Of a stretch of DNA of 28,988 nt, positions 1 through 9,075 are shown piece by piece (positions within the stretch are counted from its first letter, which is position 1; every line of letters starts with the position of its first letter). Origin of the DNA: Chara braunii (lineage: Eukaryota; Streptophyta; Charophyceae; Charales; Characeae). The position numbers and the translations under genes were made by a program. The notes under the pieces were generated by a model. It was not told the origin of the DNA. It worked only from the letters and a program-made list of their open reading frames with translations, and did no database searches. The stretch spans positions 1,585,462 through 1,614,449 of the forward strand of contig BFEA01000291.1 in assembly GCA_003427395.1 (NCBI GenBank). Direction: 5' to 3'.

Positions 1-19
1 CCCCCCGCCAAAGAAACTT

Positions 20-43
20 CCCTATCCCTATCCCTATCCCTAC
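20..43. repeat. CCCTAT hexamer microsatellite
   Basis: Three to four tandem CCCTAT units just beyond the hydrogenase stop codon (TAG on the minus strand at 47-49), so in its 3' UTR or 3' flank. The unit differs from the plant telomere unit CCCTAAA and the array is too short to be telomeric. Confidence 0.7.
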
Positions 44-46
44 TAT

Positions 47-2518
47 CTAAAACTTGCAAAGTTCCGATGGACCCTCCGGCGAATATTCAGAGAACCGATC
101 AATCTCGCCAGATTTATGCACCTTTCTAGGCGTGTAATGGGTGTGCAGCAATTTGTGCGCTTTGTGACTGTTCGGCTCTCCAAAGAATTGCTCGTACAGT
201 TGAGCGATCTCCTTGTTTTCGTGACTCATTCGGATCGCCGATGCCTCGTCTCCCTTGTAGATTGCCTGCGCGCGGTGCTGAAGAAGTTTCTCGTCCACAG
301 AGTCCTTGGGATTGCCGGCGCCGCCAATACACCCACCCCTGCAGGCCATCATCTCAACGAAATGATAGGTGCGTTTGCCTGCCAGAATGTCTTCCACCAA
401 GCTGCGCAAATGAACCCCACCATGCGCGATTGCAACCTTGAGTTCGGTACCGTTGACATCGATGTTGGCCTCTTTCACGCCGTCGAGACCCCTCACCTCC
501 GTGAAGTCGAGCTTGGGCATAGGTGGCGCGTCGGCCGGCGCCGTGACGGCAACCGCCGTACGAAGCGCCGCCTCCATCACCCCTCCGGTCACTCCAAACA
601 ACAGAGCAGCGCCGGAAGATTGACCCAACGGGGAGTCAAACTCAGCCTCCTTGAGCGAAGCGAAATTGATCCTTGGCCTCGCTCGCTCGATGAGCGAGGC
701 CAACTCCCTCGTGGTGAGCACGTAGTCTACGTCAGGACCCCCCAGGTCCTCGTTGTGCATCTCCTTCCGCGCAGCCTCGTCCTTCTTCGCTACACACGGC
801 ATGACCGAGACAAACTTCACTTCGCTGGGATGCCGACCTACAGAGGCCGCGAAATGCGATTTCACGACCGCGCCCAGCATTTGCTGCGGCGATTTGCAAG
901 AGGATAAATTCGGAATCAGCTCCGGGTAAGTTTTCTCGACCATGTTGATCCATCCGGGGCAGCAGGAGGTGAACATGGGGAAGGGTCCCCCGCTCTTCAC
1001 CCGGCCGAGGAGCTCCGTGGCCTCCTCCATGATCGTCAAATCGGCGGAGAAATTGGTGTCGAAAACGTAATCGAAGCCCAATTTCCTCAAGGCAGCGACC
1101 ATATGTCCGGTGGAGATGGAGCCTGGCTCCATGCCAAAAGCTTCGGCGATCGTCACGCGCACGGCCGGCGCTGTCTGCGCCACCATTACCGGCCTCTTCC
1201 CCGTCCTCGGCGCCACAGCCGCAGCAGCGGTTGCCTCCGCCGCCGCCGCCGCCTCACTCCCCGCACTACTACTGCTGCTCCTGCTGCTGCTGGTGGTAGC
1301 GTATCCTCTCCCCCCACCCCCGCCGCTGCTGCTGCTGCTGCTGCTGCTAGCACGCACCTCCTGCGATGCCGATACCATCTGCCTCGGCCCCCAGAGCAGA
1401 CGGGTCTTGGGCATCTCCTGATCCCAGTCCTTCTCCGTGCGCGGCGGAAGACTCTCCGCTTCCCTCATTTGCAGCAACTCCTCCACTTGCCGCACGTGCG
1501 ACTTCTCTGTGATCGATCCCACCGGGCATACTGCCGCACACTGGCCGCACGACAGACACGACGTCTCCCCCAGCGGGAGCCCGTACAATGGCGCCACAGT
1601 CTCATGATCTCCTCTCGCCGTCGCGCCCAAGATATTCATCCCTTGCAATTCGTTACACGCGCGCACGCATCGCAGACACAAGATGCACTTGTCGAAATCC
1701 ATGGACAGCGCCGGCGACGACTCGTCCTTCTCGTGAGCGATCCCCGCCTCCTCGACATGGTGATCGACTCTCTTCTGCTTCTCCAACATAGGTGGGTCCT
1801 CCACGCCATATCGAAGAAGAAGGTCCTGAAACTCGCAGCGACTGTTCACAGAGCACGTAGAACAGGCATTCGGATGCTTTAGTCTCATCAACGCAAGGTT
1901 CCCTTTCACCGTGTCGAAAACCTCGTCCGTGTGAGTCCGCACTGTCAACCCCTCTGCCACCTCTTTCGTGCACGCGGGCTCCATCCTCCAACCCCCGGTG
2001 TCGACCAGACAGAGACGGCAAGTCCCGACAGGTTTCAAAGCGGGGTGGTAACACACCGCTGGGATGTAAATGCCGAGATCCCGACAAGCTTGCAGCAGAG
2101 TCATGCCCTTCGGAACCCTATACTCGACGCCGTCAACTTTAATACCGACCAGTTCTTTGGCCTCCTCCACCGCTGCAGCAGCGGCAGCGGATTCGGAGTG
2201 AAGCAGTGCGCGCGGCTGCTGCTGCCGATTCCTTCCCATGTCCGAGCCGCCACTGACAGCCGCGCGAGAGCTGCTGCCCCCGCACGCGCACCCCGCCGTC
2301 CACAATTGCCGCGCATTCTGCGGGATCGCGGCCGCGGTACACATCTTCCGCCTCAATTCCCCCCCCGCGCTGCCCGCGCGCGAGGAGAACGCTTCCTCAT
2401 GCGCACTCACAGAGCGCATCGTACCCTCAGCGGCCGTTGTCAGCCGCCGGATCGCCCAACTTGCGCAGCGCGCCCCCGTGCGATCCCCCCTCCCTCGCTG
2501 CCATAGCTGCCTTAGCAT
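47..2518 (-). CDS. [FeFe]-hydrogenase with complete F-cluster relay (823 aa)
   Basis: Catalyses 2H+ + 2e- <-> H2. Domain order by residue: 1-115 Arg/Ser/Ala-rich extension resembling an organelle-targeting peptide; about 124-200 2Fe-2S ferredoxin fold (C156, C167, C170, C183); His-ligated 4Fe-4S motif Hx3Cx2Cx5C (H215, C219, C222, C228); two 4Fe-4S motifs (C278/281/284/288 and C321/324/327/331); about 389-437 low-complexity Ser/Gly/Ala linker; H domain from about 445. All three H-cluster signatures are present: FTSCCPGW (C519, C520), MPCVAKKDE (C575) and EMMACRGGC (C726, C730). The order matches the CpI-type clostridial enzyme (about 574 aa); the extra length is the N-terminus, the linker and a C-terminal tail. 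The ATG at 2518 sits in a strong context (CCACCATG). M34, M59 and M94 are alternative starts. There is no intron and no frame damage. NuoG and NAR1-like proteins were considered; the L1/L2/L3 motifs favour a true hydrogenase. Confidence 0.95.
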   Translation of the reverse strand: MLRQLWQRGRGDRTGARCASWAIRRLTTAAEGTMRSVSAHEEAFSSRAGSAGGELRRKMCTAAAIPQNARQLWTAGCACGGSSSRAAVSGGSDMGRNRQQQPRALLHSESAAAAAAVEEAKELVGIKVDGVEYRVPKGMTLLQACRDLGIYIPAVCYHPALKPVGTCRLCLVDTGGWRMEPACTKEVAEGLTVRTHTDEVFDTVKGNLALMRLKHPNACSTCSVNSRCEFQDLLLRYGVEDPPMLEKQKRVDHHVEEAGIAHEKDESSPALSMDFDKCILCLRCVRACNELQGMNILGATARGDHETVAPLYGLPLGETSCLSCGQCAAVCPVGSITEKSHVRQVEELLQMREAESLPPRTEKDWDQEMPKTRLLWGPRQMVSASQEVRASSSSSSSSGGGGGRGYATTSSSRSSSSSAGSEAAAAAEATAAAAVAPRTGKRPVMVAQTAPAVRVTIAEAFGMEPGSISTGHMVAALRKLGFDYVFDTNFSADLTIMEEATELLGRVKSGGPFPMFTSCCPGWINMVEKTYPELIPNLSSCKSPQQMLGAVVKSHFAASVGRHPSEVKFVSVMPCVAKKDEAARKEMHNEDLGGPDVDYVLTTRELASLIERARPRINFASLKEAEFDSPLGQSSGAALLFGVTGGVMEAALRTAVAVTAPADAPPMPKLDFTEVRGLDGVKEANIDVNGTELKVAIAHGGVHLRSLVEDILAGKRTYHFVEMMACRGGCIGGAGNPKDSVDEKLLQHRAQAIYKGDEASAIRMSHENKEIAQLYEQFFGEPNSHKAHKLLHTHYTPRKVHKSGEIDRFSEYSPEGPSELCKF
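1262..1351. repeat. In-frame GCT/AGC trinucleotide tract encoding the Ser-rich linker
   Basis: Runs of GCT with interspersed GCC, GGT and CCC units lie inside the hydrogenase gene. Read on the minus strand they give the Ser8-Gly5 and second Ser-rich runs of the linker between the 4Fe-4S domain and the H domain. All units are multiples of three, so length change would preserve the frame. The tract is a likely site of length polymorphism. Confidence 0.85.
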
Positions 2519-3960
2519 GGTGGAAGCTTCCCTCCACTCTGCTTCCGCCGACTCCGACTTCTTCGAAGTGTTCCAATCAAATCACCTTTTTTTCCCCTTT
2601 CTGATCGGATTCCTTGTTTAACTTGAGCAGCTCAAGTATGTGCGGCGCTACCCAAAGATCTGGCCTGAAAGCTCTTAAAGGACGATTCTGCTCTAAACTA
2701 TCCTCGGGCGTTGATGAAGGAGAAGAGTGCGAGCGAGAAGAAGAACGCTAGCGATGGTCGACAAGCCCAAACAGTGGCCACGGCTAACCCGTCCGCAGGC
2801 GATGGCTGGGCCCATACCACCGTCAACTTCGATCCTCTTAGTACTATTGCGGCGCGGCTGCGCGGTCGTGCAAGCGACAATTGCAAAGTTCACCCTCGCG
2901 CGACCAAGGAGCAAGCATCACTGAGACTGACCAGAGAACGCACATGTCTCGATGGATGCACACTTCTACTACACCACTGCAAAATCGGGATGTCAGATTA
3001 AACCCCGGAGACACTACACTACTAAACCCTCCCAGCGGTCTCTAGGCGAGTCCAGACGACGAGAGCACAAAACCAATCACACAGTACTGTACAGGGCTGA
3101 TGTCACTCGCGCATTCGCAAATTCCCTGCGGGCCGTCAGTTCAGACTGCTACGGTAGTCTGCTAAACGACTGCTTTGCCACGATGCGCCACTGCTCTCAG
3201 ACTGCCTGCGCACCCCTACCAGGTAGCCGGCCACCTCCTAAACAGCTCGGTGTGGAGCTTTCCCGCTGTATTAGATCCCACAGCGCTTGTCGGTCGACAA
3301 GCTTGCGACCACCCAGAGCTCGATAAGAACAATATGACCAATTCCGACCACGTACGAGAGTGAAGAAGGCAGAGAGAGGAGAGAGAGGAGAGAGTTGTGT
3401 GCGAATAGGTTAGGTTCCCCCAACAACGACAGATCTGTGAGGCAGAACCGTGCTGCCTCTGTCAGCAAGGCGCCCTCTGCCCTCCACCCTCCACCCTCCC
3501 GCCAAGTGACACGTTCCGGCCCGCCTTTTCCTTTTTCCCTGTGCGCCTTGAAATGTTCGCCTGAAATGTACGTGCTCGACGCGCTTTTATTTCCAAAAGA
3601 GGGAAAAAAAAAAACTCAGACTCGTCGCTGAATGCCAACAGCGGCTTCAGCTGTCGGTTCCTCCGGTAGCAGCCGGGATCGATACCGATCCCGAACTACA
3701 CACAGCGATGCAATGGCGAAACGACGCCTTCGCCGTTCGAGTGTCCCCTCACGCACTTCACCGGATGCTAAACAGGTAGCTGTATGCCGTAATACCTTCA
3801 AAAGAGCCGCCTGCTACGTGCGTGAGCGAGTGGTAAATCGAACAAACAGATGCGCACTCTGACCTGCACCCCTACAGACGAACATCTCGGTGAATAAACA
3901 CACACCTGTGAGGTCATAGGGGGTCTCGCTGCACGAAAAAATTCGCGAGTGCTTCTAGAG
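2519..3960 (-). other. Upstream region of the hydrogenase gene; no gene recognised
   Basis: About 1.4 kb upstream of the hydrogenase start. No open frame here resembles a known family. Visible structure: a perfect palindrome at 2621-2637, a GA-rich tract at 3366-3394, an A-run at 3604-3614 and a small inverted repeat at 3674-3692 (GGGATCG / CGATCCC). No convincing TATA box was seen close to the hydrogenase ATG. The region presumably holds its promoter and 5' UTR, which is an inference from position only. Confidence 0.4.
2621..2637. promoter_or_regulatory. Palindrome upstream of the hydrogenase start
   Basis: ACTTGAGCAGCTCAAGT has 8-base arms around one central base and sits about 103 bases before the hydrogenase ATG on the minus strand. 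The symmetry would suit a dimeric DNA-binding protein. No known factor is assigned and function is inferred from location alone. Confidence 0.3.
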
Positions 3961-3968
3961 CTGTCAGA

Positions 3969-4080
3969 GGTCTACGTTCTTCCCCCCAATGCCGGTCATT
4001 ATAGCTGTATTTGAAGAATCGTTCACTCTAGAGACAGCTATAATGACCGCACGTTGTATTCGGGGGAAGACGGTAGAACT
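3969..4080. mobile_element. Small foldback (hairpin) element
   Basis: Perfect 15-bp arms GGTCATTATAGCTGT (3994-4008) and its complement (4034-4048) flank a 25-nt loop. Imperfect outer arms extend to about 3969 and 4080, pairing a TTCCCCC stretch with GGGGGAAG. A related outer-arm sequence (TTTGGGGGAAGATGGTAG) recurs near 23534, suggesting a dispersed family. No coding capacity. A foldback MITE is the simplest reading. Confidence 0.55.
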
Positions 4081-4084
4081 CTTG

Positions 4085-5308
4085 AAAAAAGAAGCATGGC
4101 TCCACTTACTCCAGACTAAGGGGATACTCACACGGGGACCTATAATTCCAAAATCCCAAAAAAAAGGGAAAAACGCCGGTCACACGGATCTACCAAATTC
4201 GCAAATGTACTATTCCAGTGCCCATTTGTCAGCGGCCTGGGAAGCCACGAGGCAAGGGATTTTGGGGTCACCTCTGGAGGTGACCGCAAATTCCCTTTTT
4301 TTTTTGCATTTTCTTCAAAAATTGACAAAAGGGAAACAACGGGGGCGCAGTGACGGGCGCTGGGTAGCGCTCTGCAGTGCGCTGTGGACGGTGGGACCGT
4401 CGACGCTCTCTCATCATTCCCCTGCAATCTCTGTGAGGAAATGAGTGGACCACCACCTGGCGTCAACCTGTTGACGCCAACCATAGCCAAGTGCTTGGGA
4501 GGTATAGGAGTCATTGGAGAGTCCTTAGGGTCATCACAACATCATGTGAATGAGGTGAATCGACAAGCGCTTTGGCGCCCGTCTGGGAGATAACAGATGG
4601 AGCCGGAGGGAGCATACCCGAAGTAGGGTTGGTAAGACGGGAAGAGGACGTGTTGGAGACTGTCGAACAAGTATCAGCAAGAAGTCTCAGGAGAGACAGT
4701 AGGCGGTGAATCAAGACGAATAAAGGATATACCTCATCGGTCCACATGGAACATGCCACCTGCCACCTCGATGAGGGATGGGTGAGAGACCCTGTACAGC
4801 GGCAGCGAGGAAGCTGTCTATAGACCAACCTGTCTTCGGGAAGGAACTTCCGGCGACCCGAGGGGCTGATCCACATACCTCCTTAAGGAAGACGACCTTA
4901 GTCTTCGGCGGCATGGAAGCGGAGGTTCAGCGAGTCAGGCATCAACAATAGGGAAAGGACAACAGACGTGGGAGACCAGTTCAAGTTGACGACAAGTGCA
5001 GGACCCTTGTCCCAATGGTAAAATCTCTTCCACACATCTCGTTGTCTGGCATGCTACACTGTCTATGCTTGGTAACTTGAGCCTAGGATAGGTCTGTCTA
5101 CCACCTCTGTCGAAGGAATAGCCGCCTCTTTGGTTGTTAGTTTTTATTTTAGTGGGTTTTGTGGGAATAAATAGGACGCCAGAACCCTTAGCTGGCAACC
5201 TGTTCATAGTGTGGAAGCTCTCGATGTAAGTTCTTGAACGACAGGGCACGGACTTGGGCAGGTAATCACCCGCCTCGAAATTTTCAAACGGATTGACTTT
5301 TCACCCAT
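4085..5308. other. Unassigned stretch, possibly LINE 5' UTR in its right part
   Basis: Contains a terminus-like sequence at 4120-4134 (AGGGGATACTCACAC), similar to the ends of MITE family B at 19923 and 26257, and a small palindrome around 4266-4286 (GGTCACCTC / GAGGTGACC). From roughly 4440 the sequence runs without clear boundary into the LINE ORF1 and may be its 5' UTR. No target-site duplication or 5' boundary could be identified and no protein was recognised. Confidence 0.3.
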
Positions 5309-6565
5309 TTGGTAGAGTGCGCGAGTTACAAGATGAATTCGTCTCCCGACCCGGAGGAGGAGCGTATCAGGGAGATGGTCCAAAAGTGTATTGAGGACGG
5401 GATCGTCCCTAAAGGATTAGATCATGGGACGTGTGTGGTGGAAGGTCGGACGGTGAAAATCACACTCAACTCAAGAGTGGACGATGTAGTGGTGAAGTGG
5501 CTAAAAGAAAGGACAGTTGCCGTCATCTTTCAAGGGGACTCAAAGGAACTACCAAATAAGATCAAGGAAATGCTAATTCGCATTTATGAGGATGGGTGGT
5601 ATGCTAACCCTAACGTCAACCCTTCGCTGAAACGTGGAAGGATTAAATTCGAGGGTGCTAATGCTTATTCATATGTGGCCACGATAAAGGACATTGCTGA
5701 ATTTATGATCCAAAAAGCATCTGATACAATCGTGTTCAGAGACCCTAACACTCAGGGTAGCTCTAACACTCGTTATCCGGTCCAATTTCGAAAGTGGTCC
5801 ACAAAGAAAGAACTGGACGATCTCCGGGCCCAGGAGGAAGCAGGGAAGTTTTGGGTAATGGCCATAAGGGTGTCGTTGCATCACTTGCACTGGGCGGTAG
5901 AAAACTCCATGGCCAAGATTGTCGAAATGTACCCACCCCGGAAGGATAACCACTTCCCCCGTTTGATGAACATCAAATTTTACCTTGCCCCTGAGGCAAG
6001 GCAGACGTGGAGGGAAAAGCTGGAATTCGAGAAAGATGGAGAAGTGTTTAAGTTGGAATTTTTCTCCAAGGCCACGAATTGGTGCAAGAAATGCAAATGG
6101 TTTTATCATACAGAGGATAGCACGGCTTGCCCGCGTCACCCTCAGCACTACATGCACACACAAGGTTCTACACCGACAACAAATTCAGGGAGAAATGCAC
6201 CAACAGGGCAGAGACCCCGACCTGCACTGGCCCCATTTCAGGCCGTACCTGTCTCGTCTCCAGCTATGAAAGGCTTACACCCGACGCTTCCACAACAGCA
6301 TACACATGGGCACCCGCACATATCCATGACAGGTTTGACTCAAGGCTCAGTTCCAATGTACGCCACAGCACAACAGGGTTACATGCCACCTAATGGATTT
6401 CCAAAAGGATCTGTTGGGGGGCAATTCGGTTTTCCACCTTTCATGTTCCCTGGATTTGGGATACAGATGGGCCCGGGGCTATTTAACGAGAAATTCGCTA
6501 TGTCGGGACAGATAATGGGTGGGGGGTTTCCTTCATTCAGCGGCAGGGAACAATCCAATCTTTGA
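5309..6565 (+). pseudogene. LINE ORF1, N-terminal part with zinc knuckle
   Basis: 418 codons to a TGA. An ATG at 5333 is an alternative start. The central part (residues about 50-250) resembles the RNA-binding region upstream of the knuckle in plant LINE ORF1 proteins (DUF4283-like, by impression only). A Cx2Cx4Hx6C knuckle (WCKKCKWFYHTEDSTACPRH) lies at about residues 258-277, followed by a Pro/Gln/Gly-rich tail. It should bind the element's RNA. The frame is probably lost at the G-run around 6521-6527: the +1 frame carries a continuing low-complexity ORF from 6519. Confidence 0.75.
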
Positions 6566-6872
6566 GCCGGAACCGCCCCCCCCGGGAGTCCCATCTGCCC
6601 AGGGACAGAACACAGTCCATCCACTCATGCAAACATTGGCTGTGGGTACTAAACAACCCTCCACTTCCAGAACAAAAGAAGGACAGAACAGTGGAGGAGG
6701 TAGTCAAACCCCAACAATTCAAGTAAGGGGGGATCAGCAAGAGTTGTCACGGGATCCAGGTGGAATCAAGGCGCCGGAAAACGTAGCTGCCAAGAATTTG
6801 CCGCAGCAGAACGCTACCAGAGGGAATGTATCTGGCGAGGGACAGGGAGAGGAAGAAATTCAAAGCCCCTAG
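6519..6872 (+). pseudogene. LINE ORF1, middle part in shifted frame
   Basis: 117 codons rich in Pro, Gln, Gly and Ser, overlapping the end of the preceding ORF1 segment by 47 bases in the +1 frame. The change occurs at a GGGTGGGGGG run, a typical place for a one-base indel. It is read as the continuation of ORF1 rather than a separate gene. It has no recognisable domain and looks like a disordered linker. Confidence 0.5.
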
Positions 6873-6937
6873 AACACCTCTCATTAGGAGGATCTAAATG
6901 CCCCACGAAACAGCGTCGTACCTATCAGGGAGGCATA

Positions 6938-7690
6938 ATGGAGGAGAAGTCCTCTAGATCGTACGAATTCTCAGATTGGGAATCTTCGGCCTCCTCCATT
7001 CTCCCTGCCTCAGAAACCCTGTGGAAGTTGAACCAGGAACAAGGAAAGGAGCCCAGTATGGAGAACAGGACAGACATGCCTTCTATTCCAAAGGAGTATG
7101 CCAATTTGTGCAAAAGGATCGTGCCTGTTATCTGCGTCCCAGACACACAAGGGTCTCTAGTCTCGGGCTTCGACATGGGAGACAGAAGCGTGGGAATGAC
7201 CTCCTTCCCGACAGAGGTACCACCGAACAATGATTTGATCCTCGACTGCGTCAAAGGGCTGCTGAAAAACAGACTCCCGTGCCGCATTGTTCCTAATGTT
7301 ACAATGGGGAGAGCAGTTCGGCAGTACCCGGCCGGTGTCTGTCACCGACTTTACGTTCCATTTGTGGACTTGCGCCTACCTCCAGATGCTTACCCGGTGC
7401 TGGTGAGCGAAGGAGTGGTATGGGTTCCAGGTAGATGGTTTGATAGGACTGACAACCCAAACCTGACAAGCATTCACCTTGACGATGGTCTGCCTGCAGA
7501 TTTCGTAGCAGAATGTAACCAGAAGTTAAAAGGGAGGAATTTGTCATCACTCTTTTTTCGGGACAGCCTGACTTCTCTATGGTCTACACCTCGGGAATCG
7601 TCTGGTATAGGTAGAAGGAGGAAAACCTCAACAGTCATGGGGGGTTCTGGTCGAATCCATAAACATGCCGACCAGACCCACCAAACATGA
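6938..7690 (+). pseudogene. LINE ORF1, C-terminal part ending in an ATGA overlap with ORF2
   Basis: 250 codons with no family I can name. It includes a compact segment (about residues 45-200) that looks folded and a basic tail (IGRRRKTS). It returns to the frame of the first ORF1 segment. Its TGA stop (7688-7690) overlaps the ORF2 ATG (7687-7689) as ATGA, supporting its place as the end of ORF1 and suggesting that ORF2 was expressed by termination-reinitiation. It could alternatively be an independent second small ORF. Confidence 0.55.
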
Positions 7691-9075
7691 ACCAGATACG
7701 ACTGTTCTCATGGAACGTGAGGGGTTTAGGTGATAGGAATGGTAGGGAGAAACGAGGGCGCCTCAAATCCTGGATTCACTTACAAAAGGCACAAATTATC
7801 TGCTTACAAGAAACGAAGTTGGGCTTAAAAAAGATAGCAGAGTTGGGTAGATGGTGGGAGGGTCCGCAGTTGTGGGCTCCAGCAGACGGAACGAAGGGGG
7901 GAACAACAATTCTGGTCCATCGTGAACTGAATTTTGAATGGGTGGACGAATGCATAGACAACTGGGGGCGATGGGTTTGGGTCAAAGGCATTATAGCAGA
8001 TGAATCCTGGGCAGTGATGAGCGTATATGCCCCATCTGACAGAAGTGAGTGTCTACGGTTCATATTGGATCCCGAAGAAGCGATCCCAGACGTGGATAAT
8101 CTTATCCTAGCCGGGGACTGGAATACAGTCCTGAACCCGGGGATAGACACTCCGATAGTGAAACAATTCCGCACGGACGTAAAAATTTTAATGTCCTTAA
8201 TTGAAAAGCTTGGCTTGGTGGATGCTTACCGGGTAACACACCCTAATGAACAGGGTTTCACTTGGCACCCCGCGAGGCGGGCTCCCACAACCCCGGCACA
8301 GATAATCACAAACCATAAAAGCCAACGCAGAATAAACATGCTTTTCGTCCGAGCTGCAGCATGAGAATCACTGCTCTCTGTGTCAGTGGAAATACAGTCT
8401 ATGTCGGACCACTATCCATTGTGCGCTCGGTTTGCTCCAGACCCATGCTTTGATCGAGAACGATGTTATTTCAGATTGAATACGAAAAACTTGAATGACC
8501 CAGGCATAGCGTAATGGGTTCAGGATCAGAACTCAGCATGGCAGCTCACTAAAGATTGGTTCCTGTCAAAGGGGGAATGACTCACCACAGACCTACACAT
8601 CATATCCAAAGGGCTGGCAGTACTGTCTGTCATGAAGGCATATCAGAGGAAGAGTGAGGAACGTACCTGCAAGAAAAAGATCGAAGAGGCGGAAGCAGAG
8701 TTAGGTAAACACCCAGTGTCAGATGTATTCTGGACAAGGGAAAGGAGCAGGTGGTTGTCCAAATGGGAGGGAATACAAATCAGAAGATAAAAAGTATGGA
8801 AGGAACGCTGCAAAATAGAAGGGATGGCGAAATTGGACTGCATGTCGAAAGAAACGTTTGCACTAGTAAACAAGCAGTCCACTCAACACTGAATAATGAA
8901 AGAATTTGCGCACCCCTTCGACCCGAATCTGCGCAAGAGCACTTATACAACACGTATGTGCAATTACGCAGTGGCGTACTTTCGAGACATTTTGACATCA
9001 CGCAAACCCCCGGAAGAGGCAGACTTGGACCTCTCGTTATCATACCACGGTCCAACGCATTCCAGTGGAGGGTAG
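7687..9075 (+). pseudogene. LINE ORF2, endonuclease domain and linker
   Basis: Apurinic/apyrimidinic-type endonuclease that nicks target DNA for target-primed reverse transcription. Visible motifs in order: SWNVRG, CLQETK, SVYAPSD, AGDWN, FTWHPARR, and past the first stop MSDHYPL, which carries the last catalytic Asp-His. The same frame has stops at 8362, 8512, 8578, 8788, 8890 and 9073, so only the first 225 codons are open. The linker beyond SDHYPL is helical and charged (KKKIEEAEAELGK). The frame then changes before the reverse transcriptase. Confidence 0.85.

Noticed and set aside
20-43. Telomeric repeat at the window start
   Set aside because: The unit is CCCTAT, not a known plant or algal telomere unit, and there are fewer than five copies followed at once by a gene.
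116-907. Plus-strand open frame of 263 codons opposite the hydrogenase gene
   Set aside because: It is the antisense shadow of a GC-rich coding sequence and shows no domain; the minus-strand frame has every expected motif.
2838-3570. GTAC cores as copper/anoxia (CRR1-type) sites upstream of the hydrogenase
   Set aside because: About five GTAC occur in roughly 1.3 kb, close to chance for a 4-base word.
4016-4026. AATCGTTCAC as the left target duplication of the LINE, matching the flank after its tail at 13340
   Set aside because: The word lies in the loop of the foldback at 3969-4080, whose other arm follows directly, so the LINE cannot start there. The match is short and partly A's.
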